A stretch of DNA of 5,775 nucleotides, taken from positions 1-5,775 of the forward strand of contig CAZKLK010000118.1 of NCBI GenBank assembly GCA_964553535.1, read 5' to 3'. Both the position numbers and the translations under genes were made by a program. This DNA comes from JALHSV01 sp964553535 (lineage in GTDB: Bacteria > Nitrospirota > Thermodesulfovibrionia > Thermodesulfovibrionales > SM23-35). Positions 1-5,775 of the stretch are shown here, one piece after another. Below the pieces are notes generated by a model. It made no database searches. It saw nothing but the letters and a program-made list of their open reading frames with translations, and had not been told where the DNA came from. Within the stretch, counting starts at the first letter, position 1. Each line of letters opens with the position of its first letter.

Positions 1-1542
1 TTATTTTGGCGGCAACAATTCATAGCCCCAGAAAGTAAGTTTGGCCGGCGTCTGCATCATATCAATATTGCCCGGCATGCCGACAAGCGGATACCAGACA
101 GCCATTACAACACCCGCCATTATGAGGCATATGAACGTTCTCACAAAAAATACCTTGAATGCCTCCACCTGAGTAAAATAGCCGAGGCCGTATGCGATGA
201 GGGTTGGCGGGCAGCCGATTACGAGCAAGACAAAGGTTGTGGCAAGCGGGACCGTCATCGCGATGGGGAATGTTGGAATCCCGGCCATGTCGGCCATCGG
301 AACGAATACGGGCACCAGAAGGGCAGTCGCGGCGGCATTTGCCATAAAGCTTGTGATGATCGCGCTGATCCAGCCGACGCCGAATGCCACAACAGGCCAG
401 CCCTGCCCCACAAAGAATTGAAATGCCTGTTCGGCTATCCACTTGCCCGCTCCGGTGTCCAGCATCGCGATGCCGAGGGCAAAGCCCGCACCGAATACCA
501 TCATCGGGTTCCATGGAAATTCTGCGAGGCATTTCTTCCAGCTGACCATATTAAAAAGCATAACCACCGCGACAAAACCGGCTCCGATGACGGACACATG
601 AACCTTTGTAACATCACTCAGCATCCAGAGCACAATCGCGCCTATTACGGTTACGGTAAGCCATCTTTCATTTTTTGTCATGGGAGGCAGTTTTTCAACA
701 ACCGCCTCCGCGGGGAGCTCCTTGATTTTGGGCGGAAATACAATCATCAGCGAAATCCATGTCCCCAATCCATATATCATTGAAGGGACGAGCTGATAGA
801 TGGCATATTCCGTAAATCCGATTTGATAGCCGGTGGCCGCAAAAAACATCTCTGCCGCGGCGGGCGATCTGCCGCTCCCTATGAATGTGCCGCCGCCGCC
901 GCACGCCGCGCCGAGCGGTATGACAAGCAGAAAGTGCTTGGTGAGGTTGTTGCTCTTTGCCGGTGTCAGCCCCATTTTCAGAAACAGCGGCAGCATCGAA
1001 AACAGCAGTATGATGGTTATGGCGGCGTCATGCGTCCACGCCGATAGAAAAGTCGCCGCCATGCAGAGAGTGAAGCTCAGCTTGGTGGTATTTCTTCCGC
1101 CCACCTGCACCACCCGGCCCAGAATCCTGTTCGGCAAAGTAGTCTGGCTTATGATGACCCCGAGCATGATGATCGTGAAAACAAACACAACCGCCTGATG
1201 GGCGTACGACTGCCACGCCTTTGCAAGAGGCTGAATTCCGAAGAGGGCGAGGCCGGCGCCCACCAATAACGCCGTGATGCCTATGGATATCGCTTCCGAC
1301 GTCCATAGGATTACAATCGCCGCAAGCAGGGCTAAATACTTATGCCCCCTGTCCGATAACCCGTCAGGGGTAGGCAGCGCATAGACAATCGCGCCCACGG
1401 CCACCGCTATTAAAACCCACGTTATTGTGAATTTCATGCTTTTGGGCTTAGCCGCCCCTTCCTCCGCTTCGTGAACCTTTATCTCCGGAGGCGGAGGCGG
1501 AAGGCCTTCGTGAATTCTCTCTCCTTTTTCCTTATCGCTCAT
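1..1542 (-). CDS. DASS/SLC13-family anion permease, divergent, with altered SNT motifs
   Basis: This complete 513-residue inner-membrane transporter belongs to the divalent anion:Na+ symporter (DASS/SLC13, ArsB/NhaD-like) superfamily, whose members import dicarboxylates, sulfate or similar anions. About 35 hydrophilic residues with a five-proline run (15-19) precede the first membrane segment (about 37-56), and roughly 10-12 hydrophobic segments follow. The two inverted halves are recognisable. The first helical hairpin holds FLSAW-THDAA (165-174) and a glycine-rich loop GGGGTFIGSGRS (215-226). The second holds TSFMANAAATALLVP (397-411) and CPPTLIAYGLG (444-454). The usual Ser-Asn-Thr cation/substrate motifs read His-Asp-Ala (171-173) and Ala-Asn-Ala (401-403), so Na+ coupling cannot be assumed. 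The ATG is preceded by a purine/G-rich ribosome binding site (AAAGGGGGG, four bases away). It lies 87 bases after the CBS gene and is probably last in the gntR-CBS-permease operon. The family is secure; the substrate is unknown, with a carboxylate or oxyanion most likely. Confidence 0.9.
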   Translation of the reverse strand: MSDKEKGERIHEGLPPPPPEIKVHEAEEGAAKPKSMKFTITWVLIAVAVGAIVYALPTPDGLSDRGHKYLALLAAIVILWTSEAISIGITALLVGAGLALFGIQPLAKAWQSYAHQAVVFVFTIIMLGVIISQTTLPNRILGRVVQVGGRNTTKLSFTLCMAATFLSAWTHDAAITIILLFSMLPLFLKMGLTPAKSNNLTKHFLLVIPLGAACGGGGTFIGSGRSPAAAEMFFAATGYQIGFTEYAIYQLVPSMIYGLGTWISLMIVFPPKIKELPAEAVVEKLPPMTKNERWLTVTVIGAIVLWMLSDVTKVHVSVIGAGFVAVVMLFNMVSWKKCLAEFPWNPMMVFGAGFALGIAMLDTGAGKWIAEQAFQFFVGQGWPVVAFGVGWISAIITSFMANAAATALLVPVFVPMADMAGIPTFPIAMTVPLATTFVLLVIGCPPTLIAYGLGYFTQVEAFKVFFVRTFICLIMAGVVMAVWYPLVGMPGNIDMMQTPAKLTFWGYELLPPK

Positions 1543-1546
1543 AAAA

Positions 1547-1555
1547 CCCCCCTTT
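1547..1555 (-). promoter_or_regulatory. G-rich ribosome binding site of the permease gene
   Basis: Read leftward, AAAGGGGGG lies four bases before the ATG at 1542. It is a run of six G's rather than the usual GGAGG, so it is weaker in match than the sites of the two genes upstream in the same operon. Confidence 0.55.
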
Positions 1556-1629
1556 ATTCATTTGCGTTTGTTCATATGTCTGTGCCCTTGCCTTTCCCGC
1601 CAAGCAAGAATCAAGTTTCCTCCGGTTCC

Positions 1630-2169
1630 TTAAAGAACAACCGCCGCAACCCACTCGAAAACCGCTGAAATGCCGACCATTCCCACAAGCTTCTGCCTGT
1701 CTTCAAGTACAGGCAGAAAAGGCACATCATGACGGGACATCAAATAGGCCGCCTTGGCGGGAGAGTCTTGAGGCGATACAAACACGTTTACAGCGACCAT
1801 GATCTCCTTCACCTGTTTTTCGGCTTCTTTTTTCGCCTCATCCTTGAACAGGCTTTCAGCGATCATTGCCAAACGGTCCTCGCTTACATGCATCGCGTCG
1901 CGGCTTATCTCCATACCGGGGCCCGTCCATTCAGACTTTTTGAGCATGGCGGGCTCCAAACCGATAATAATGTCCCTTTGCCTGACCATGCCCATGTAGT
2001 TATACTTTTCATCGAAGATCAGAATGGTATTGGCGGTTTCCGCCCTTTCCGTCCCTTTTGACGCCCTTCTCATTATCTCGATCGCCTGCCTGGCGGTAAA
2101 CCAGTAAGGGATGTGCGGGAAGTCGAATACTTCGACCATTATGTCCTTTATAGTCGTATCTTTATTCAT
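1630..2169 (-). CDS. Two-CBS-domain protein, probable adenine-nucleotide sensor
   Basis: This small soluble 179-residue protein consists of a CBS pair, a module that usually binds AMP, ATP, SAM or similar ligands and regulates a partner. CBS1 spans about residues 5-75: it begins TIKDIM, has a strand NTILIFDE and ends GMVRQRDIIIGL, with the usual Asp near the end. A charged helical stretch (about 76-113, rich in Lys/Glu) separates it from CBS2 (about 115-175), which begins VKEIM, continues DVPFLPVLED and ends VGMVGISAVFEWV. CBS2 lacks the customary Asp after its last strand, so the two sites may not be equivalent. The start chosen is the ATG at 2169, because a textbook AAAGGAGGT site lies five bases upstream. 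A longer reading from a TTG at 2238 adds 23 residues unlike a CBS start and has no such site. There are no membrane segments. Its place between a regulator and a permease suggests it modulates the permease or the divergent enzyme; that role is inferred. Confidence 0.88.
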   Translation of the reverse strand: MNKDTTIKDIMVEVFDFPHIPYWFTARQAIEIMRRASKGTERAETANTILIFDEKYNYMGMVRQRDIIIGLEPAMLKKSEWTGPGMEISRDAMHVSEDRLAMIAESLFKDEAKKEAEKQVKEIMVAVNVFVSPQDSPAKAAYLMSRHDVPFLPVLEDRQKLVGMVGISAVFEWVAAVVL

Positions 2170-2174
2170 CCAAC

Positions 2175-2183
2175 ACCTCCTTT
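2175..2183 (-). promoter_or_regulatory. Ribosome binding site that fixes the CBS protein start
   Basis: Read leftward, AAAGGAGGT is a near-perfect anti-16S complement five bases before the ATG at 2169. It selects the 179-residue form over a longer reading from a TTG at 2238. Confidence 0.85.
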
Positions 2184-2282
2184 CGCATATTCTTTTGTAC
2201 ATTTCCGGAAAGTAATCAAACATAAAAACCCTGAACAAAAGCGCCGGTATCCCTGTTGTATATCGCCCTCCTTTCTTATCTT

Positions 2283-3023
2283 TTATATCTTTTTCTCAAA
2301 TTCAATAAAAAAACCGGCCCCGCCGGGTCTCTTCACCGAACGGCTGAACATTACAACGCTGCTGCCGGAAAAGAAGCGCTGGATCAGCGCCAACGCGGCA
2401 GGATTTCCGGCGGTACAGGCAAAAGCTTTCTTTTCTTCGGCTTTCAGATGGATAATTTCAAAATTGTTTTTCACGCCGGTTATGTGCAACCCGATTTTCT
2501 TTTCAAAAAACTCAAATATCGACAGGTTTTTAAGATTTTCCTTGATCAGTTCCGGGCACAGGTGGTGCGGGATGTAAGACTCCTGAATCAATACCGGCAC
2601 GTCATTGGCGATTCTCAGTCTTTTGATATAAATGAGATGTGTTTCAGGGGCGATCTCCAGTTGTTCCGCCATGCTGCCCACCGGCATCATCATGGTCTGG
2701 GCGGCTACGGATGTTTTGATGTTTTTATCGGGCTCGCTCATGAGTTCATCGAAACTGACCGACATTATGAATTTATCGGCCGCGACTTTCTTCGCCACGA
2801 AAGTTCCTTTGCCCTGCTGTTTTTGCAGAAAACCGTCCCTGGAAAGTTTTGATATGGCGCTCCTCACGGTAGACCTGCTTACATCATATGTCCTGCACAG
2901 TTCCTCTTCCGTGGGTATCTGGGAGCCGACCTTCCATTCTTCAATTTCTATGTTTTTTTTCAAAATTTCGGAAAGCTGAAGGTATAACGTTAAGGGATTA
3001 TCCCTGTCGAGCAATCTTCCCAA
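2283..3023 (-). CDS. GntR-family (HutC/UTRA subfamily) transcriptional regulator
   Basis: This 246-residue DNA-binding regulator has an N-terminal GntR winged helix-turn-helix (about 9-77). It shows the classical features: PLTLYLQLSEIL, then GSQIPTEEELCRTYDVSRSTVRSA for the helix-turn-helix, then a wing ending GKGTFV. Residues about 90-240 match the UTRA ligand-binding fold of the HutC/FarR subfamily, including the LIYIKRLRIANDVPVLIQESYIP segment (130-152). UTRA domains bind small metabolites, but the ligand cannot be read from the sequence. Translation most likely begins at TTG (3023): GGGAGGA lies seven bases upstream, and the next in-frame TTG, three codons on, is too far from it. The gene is divergent from the PEP synthase-like gene and heads the CBS-permease operon. 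The perfect palindrome at 3064-3095 lies just upstream of its start and is the likely operator, which would give autoregulation and possibly control of both units. Confidence 0.92.
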   Translation of the reverse strand: MGRLLDRDNPLTLYLQLSEILKKNIEIEEWKVGSQIPTEEELCRTYDVSRSTVRSAISKLSRDGFLQKQQGKGTFVAKKVAADKFIMSVSFDELMSEPDKNIKTSVAAQTMMMPVGSMAEQLEIAPETHLIYIKRLRIANDVPVLIQESYIPHHLCPELIKENLKNLSIFEFFEKKIGLHITGVKNNFEIIHLKAEEKKAFACTAGNPAALALIQRFFSGSSVVMFSRSVKRPGGAGFFIEFEKKI

Positions 3024-3030
3024 GAGCTGT

Positions 3031-3037
3031 TCCTCCC
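3031..3037 (-). promoter_or_regulatory. Ribosome binding site that fixes the TTG start of the GntR gene
   Basis: Read leftward, GGGAGGA lies seven bases before the TTG at 3023. There is no in-frame ATG at a usable distance, so this site is the main reason to accept a TTG start. Confidence 0.75.
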
Positions 3038-3063
3038 AAATATAATATCGTCATAATTTATAT

Positions 3064-3095
3064 ATCATAATGTAATAATGTTATTACATTATGAT
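3064..3095. promoter_or_regulatory. Perfect 15-base inverted repeat, candidate GntR operator
   Basis: The left arm ATCATAATGTAATAA (3064-3078) and right arm TTATTACATTATGAT (3081-3095) are exact reverse complements around a TG centre. The core GTAATAATGTTATTAC has the GT...AC ends common in GntR-family operators. It lies 41 bases upstream of the divergent GntR start and overlaps the best -10 candidate for that gene, as expected of an autorepressor site. It has almost no G/C and no T-run, so it is not a terminator. Binding by the neighbouring GntR protein is inferred. Confidence 0.75.
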
Positions 3096-3105
3096 TTCAT
3101 GACAA
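3078..3105 (-). promoter_or_regulatory. Candidate promoter of the GntR-CBS-permease operon
   Basis: Read leftward, TTGTCA (3105 to 3100) is followed after 16 bases by TAACAT (3083 to 3078, four of six consensus bases). A start near 3071 would give a leader of about 48 bases with a good ribosome binding site. The -10 box and start would lie inside the palindrome at 3064-3095, which fits repression by steric block. The -10 match is weak, so this is tentative. Confidence 0.4.
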
Positions 3106-3118
3106 TTACTTTACCACT

Positions 3119-3158
3119 AAAAAAACACATTGTCAAGAGGTTTTTTTGATGTTATATT
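3119..3158 (+). promoter_or_regulatory. Strong sigma-70-type promoter with UP-like A-tract
   Basis: The -35 box TTGTCA (3130-3135, five of six consensus bases) and -10 box TATATT (3153-3158, five of six) are separated by exactly 17 bases. Seven A's at 3119-3125 sit just upstream of the -35, at about -46 to -40, where the proximal UP-element subsite binds RNA polymerase alpha subunits. The predicted transcription start falls at about 3164-3166, on top of the ATG of the PEP synthase-like gene. No other good promoter was found for that gene. Confidence 0.65.
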
Positions 3159-3163
3159 AACCC

Positions 3164-5746
3164 ATGGATATATTTAAAATATTAAGGAAAAAGTCTGAAC
3201 CTTCGCAGGCGCAGTCAAGGGGGAAGGAGGCGCTCCGGTCCCGGTTCGAGGTGTTCAAAAAACTCCTCGCATCGAATAATAATGCGCTCGAAATAATGGC
3301 CGACATGAGCGAAAAACTTTCGGGGGAATATCTTTTTGACCGGATTTATATAGAACAAAATGCCCGCGGGATTTCGGACAGCGTGAAAGATATTGTCGTT
3401 AACCTTAATAAATTATCCGGTGGTAAATATAGTTTGCTGTCAGAGAGATTTAATGCAATAAATACCGGGATAGAGGGCGCGCTTGCCAGAAAATACGAAA
3501 TACCGGAGGACAGCTTTATAGCGCCGTTCAGCGAAATAACGAAGGACACGATTGACAGGTTTGGCGGCAAAAACGCGAATCTTGGAGAATTGAAAAACAG
3601 GGTAGGGCTTCCGGTGCCTGAAGGCTTTGCCATAAGTTCGTATGCCTTCAAAAAATTCATGGAGCATAACGGTTTCCTGAGCAGGATAAATGAAGAGCTC
3701 AGCGCAATTTCCATCCGGGATTATGACGGCCTTGCCGGGGCAAGCGGGCGGATTAGGCAGAGTGTGCTCGACGGGGACATCCCGGCGGATTTGCGGGAAG
3801 CGATAGGAAAGGCTGCTGAAAATTTGGAAAGCAGCGTCCGGAACACGCGGCCCGACGACAACTATGTTTTCAGGGTATCCGTCAGAAGCAGCGCGCTGCA
3901 CGAGGACACCGAATACAGCTTCGCAGGGCAGTATCACACTTCGCTCAATGTGCCTTCGTCCGATATTATTCAGAGGTATAAAGAAGTTGTCGCGAGCCTT
4001 TTTACGCCGAGAGCAATTTATTATTTTAAATCAAAGGGCATTGAAGATTACGATATGGTCATGTCCGTCGGCGTGCTGAAAATGGTGGATGCAAGAGCGG
4101 GGGGCGTCATATATACAACGGACCCCAACAACCCTGAGAAAAACGCCATTATCATCAGCTCTGTCCACGGGCTGGGCAAGTGCGTGGTTGACGGGACGAT
4201 AACTCCGGAGATATATATAGTATCGAGAGATCCGGGATTTCCCCTGCTGGAGAGGCAGATTCATCCGCAGAGAACCATGCTGATCTGCAGGCTTGACGGA
4301 GGATTGGAAGAAATCCGGGCCGCCGGGGAAGTGGCCGCAATGCCTTCTCTTAGCGATAAAGATGCCCGGATACTTGCCGGTTTTGCAATAGAAATAGAAA
4401 ATCACTATAAATGCCCCCAGGATATAGAATGGGCCATTGACCGCGAAGATAATCCGTTTATACTTCAGGCCAGACCTTTAAGGATTTTGTCAAGGGAATC
4501 GCAAAAGCCTGTGCCGTCTTACGTAGAGGGCTATGATATCCTGATCAACAAGGGCGTCATTGCCTGCAAGGGAGTCGGCTCCGGAAAGGTATGCATTGTA
4601 AGGACGGATGAAGATATTCAGAATTTCCCTGAAGGAGCCGTACTGGTGGCAAGGCATACGTCGCCGAAATATGTAATGGTTATGAACAAGGCAAGCGCCA
4701 TTGTCACGGACTTCGGAGGCACGACGGGCCATATGGCTTCACTGGCAAGGGAATTCCAGGTCCCTGCGATTCTTGACACCGAAATTGGAACGAAAATCCT
4801 GTCGCAGGGGCAGGAGATAACAGTGGATGCCTTTAATTGCAATATTTATAGAGGCAGAGTGGATCAGCTCATCGAACTTGCGAGGAAGAGGGAGGAGCCA
4901 TTCAGGGAAACACAGATTTTCAGATCTCTGAAGAAGGTGGTAAAGTTAATTGTTCCGTTGAACCTGGTCGACCCCAACGCCGGCAATTTCAAGCCCGAAT
5001 ACTGCCGCACCTTCCATGACATCACCCGTTTCTGCCATGAAATGGCGGTCCGCGAGCTCTTTGATATTACGGGCACTTCGGCGGATGAGGTATGCTCCGT
5101 AAAGCTGACGACCGCCATTCCCATTGATATTTATCTCCTTGATTTGGGAGGTGGCATAAAGGAAAATCATAAATCCCCCTCGCCCGAGAATCTGTCTTCC
5201 CCCCCCTTCGTTTCTTTTCTGAAGGGATTGAGCGCCATGAAATGGCCGGAGGGAAGGCCTTTTGACGCCGGTGGATTTTTCGGCGCGGTCGCGCGGACGG
5301 CGACCATCTCTGAAGCGGACATTATAAAAGCGGCGGAGAAAAACTTCTGCATCATTACCGGGGAATATATGAATTTCGCGATCCGGCTCGGCTATCACCT
5401 GTCCACAGTTGAGGCTTACGCCGGAGATAACATAAACGACAATTATATAAGATTCTTCTTCAAGGGCGGAGGGGCCCAGATTGACAGAAGATTGAGAAGG
5501 GTAAGGCTGATAAGCGAGATACTGAAGAAACTGGAGTTTCATGTCAAGGTCACGGAAGATGTCATATCCGCCTCTGTTATGAAATACAGAAGGTCAATTA
5601 TCATAAACATTCTGGAGAGACTCGGGAAACTTACTGTTTACACAAAACAGCTTGACATGGTCATGTATAACGATTCCATCACCGACTTCTACATAGAAGA
5701 GTTTGTGAAAGCCCACGTGCCCGAAGAAAAAAAGGCCGCCGGATAG
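3164..5746 (+). CDS. PEP synthase/PPDK-like phosphotransferase lacking the PEP-binding barrel
   Basis: This 860-residue, probably cytoplasmic protein is related to pyruvate,water dikinase (PEP synthase). Residues about 20-110 form a charged, mostly helical N-terminal region absent from standard PEP synthase. The ATP-grasp domain (PPDK_N type, about 120-440) is intact: GGKNANLGEL (134-143), RVSVRSSALHED (237-248), SFAGQ (252-256), GVIYTTDP (314-321), HGLG (335-338), DIEW (420-423) and LQARP (434-438). The swivelling phospho-histidine domain (about 460-570) has TDFGGTTGHMASLAREF, with His523 as the predicted phosphorylated residue. The PEP/pyruvate-binding TIM barrel that should follow is missing. 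Residues about 575-860 are a different region with YCRTFHDITRFCHE (613-626), IPIDIYLLDLGGG (652-664), FFFKGGG (764-770) and TKQLDMVM (827-834). From memory, similar C-termini occur in deltaproteobacterial proteins labelled PEP synthase. The ATG at 3164 has no ribosome binding site, and a promoter -10 box ends five bases before it. An alternative GTG at 3251 has AAGGAGG 20 bases upstream, which is too far. ATP use and histidine phosphorylation are well supported; PEP formation is doubtful and the acceptor is unknown. Confidence 0.88.
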   Translation: MDIFKILRKKSEPSQAQSRGKEALRSRFEVFKKLLASNNNALEIMADMSEKLSGEYLFDRIYIEQNARGISDSVKDIVVNLNKLSGGKYSLLSERFNAINTGIEGALARKYEIPEDSFIAPFSEITKDTIDRFGGKNANLGELKNRVGLPVPEGFAISSYAFKKFMEHNGFLSRINEELSAISIRDYDGLAGASGRIRQSVLDGDIPADLREAIGKAAENLESSVRNTRPDDNYVFRVSVRSSALHEDTEYSFAGQYHTSLNVPSSDIIQRYKEVVASLFTPRAIYYFKSKGIEDYDMVMSVGVLKMVDARAGGVIYTTDPNNPEKNAIIISSVHGLGKCVVDGTITPEIYIVSRDPGFPLLERQIHPQRTMLICRLDGGLEEIRAAGEVAAMPSLSDKDARILAGFAIEIENHYKCPQDIEWAIDREDNPFILQARPLRILSRESQKPVPSYVEGYDILINKGVIACKGVGSGKVCIVRTDEDIQNFPEGAVLVARHTSPKYVMVMNKASAIVTDFGGTTGHMASLAREFQVPAILDTEIGTKILSQGQEITVDAFNCNIYRGRVDQLIELARKREEPFRETQIFRSLKKVVKLIVPLNLVDPNAGNFKPEYCRTFHDITRFCHEMAVRELFDITGTSADEVCSVKLTTAIPIDIYLLDLGGGIKENHKSPSPENLSSPPFVSFLKGLSAMKWPEGRPFDAGGFFGAVARTATISEADIIKAAEKNFCIITGEYMNFAIRLGYHLSTVEAYAGDNINDNYIRFFFKGGGAQIDRRLRRVRLISEILKKLEFHVKVTEDVISASVMKYRRSIIINILERLGKLTVYTKQLDMVMYNDSITDFYIEEFVKAHVPEEKKAAG

Positions 5747-5775
5747 AAAAGGCTACTTTTTCAGTTGTTCTCTCA

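Noticed and set aside
889..905. A GCC-type trinucleotide repeat inside the permease gene.
   Set aside because: It simply encodes the four glycines of the conserved loop at residues 215-218 and is too short to be a tandem repeat of note.
62..1306. Several open frames of 70-156 codons on both strands across the permease gene.
   Set aside because: They overlap a well-supported membrane protein gene, have compositions expected of out-of-frame reading (rich in Arg, His and Cys), and show no domain or start signal.
1543..1629. A terminator or second promoter between the CBS and permease genes.
   Set aside because: The best hairpin (CTTGC...GCAAG, read leftward) has five pairs and a 12-base loop with no T-run, and no paired -35/-10 boxes were found. 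Read-through is more likely.
2170..2238. A 23-residue N-terminal extension of the CBS protein from a TTG at 2238.
   Set aside because: It has no ribosome binding site at that TTG, its residues do not resemble a CBS start, and a near-perfect site points to the ATG at 2169.
2219..2271. A second strong purine site (AAAGGAGGG, read leftward) just after the GntR stop, suggesting a small gene.
   Set aside because: No ATG, GTG or TTG follows at a usable distance. The only reading would start at ATA and stop after about 15 codons.
2256..2852. A 198-codon plus-strand open frame opposite the GntR gene.
   Set aside because: It lies antisense to a clear GntR/UTRA gene, and its translation has no recognisable domain.
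4946..5542. A 198-codon minus-strand open frame opposite the phosphotransferase-like gene.
   Set aside because: The plus frame carries continuous family motifs through this stretch, and the antisense product is Arg/Gly-rich with no recognisable domain.
5747..5775. A possible terminator after the phosphotransferase-like gene (AAAAG-GCTA-CTTTT).
   Set aside because: The stem is five mostly A/T pairs with no following T-run, and the window ends too soon to judge.

Overview
The window reads as bacterial chromosome: tightly packed genes with good Shine-Dalgarno sites, one TTG start, and a moderate, fairly even base composition. The protein set is a divergent DASS-type permease, a two-CBS-domain protein and a PEP synthase-like protein with an unusual C-terminus. 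It fits best with an anaerobic Desulfobacterota/'Deltaproteobacteria'-like organism. That placement rests on remembered family resemblance, not on a marker gene. There are no tRNA or rRNA genes, CRISPR arrays, insertion sequences or other signs of mobile DNA.

The layout is two divergent units around a 140-base AT-rich control region (3024-3163). Leftward on the minus strand lie a GntR/HutC-type regulator (2283-3023), a two-CBS-domain protein (1630-2169) and a DASS/SLC13-family membrane transporter (1-1542). All three are complete, they are separated by 113 and 87 bases, and no convincing terminator lies between them, so they are probably one operon. Rightward lies one large gene (3164-5746) for an 860-residue protein. 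It has the ATP-grasp domain and swivelling phospho-histidine domain of PEP synthase/PPDK, but the PEP/pyruvate-binding barrel is absent. About 285 residues of a different C-terminal region take its place, and about 110 extra residues precede the ATP-grasp domain.

The control region is highly structured. A perfect 15-base inverted repeat (3064-3095) sits over the likely promoter of the regulator operon and is the best operator candidate for the GntR protein. A near-consensus sigma-70 promoter with a 17-base spacer and an upstream A-tract (3119-3158) faces the phosphotransferase-like gene. Its -10 box ends only five bases before the ATG, and no ribosome binding site is present, so the mRNA may be leaderless.

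A working model, which is inference, is a small-molecule-controlled uptake and activation module. The permease imports an organic or inorganic anion. The GntR protein senses the substrate or a product and controls both units. The CBS protein reports adenylate status to the permease or the enzyme. The PEP synthase-like protein uses ATP to phosphorylate a histidine and passes the phosphate to an unknown acceptor. The most interesting points are the replaced catalytic C-terminus, the altered SNT cation-binding motifs of the permease, and the architecture of the divergent control region.
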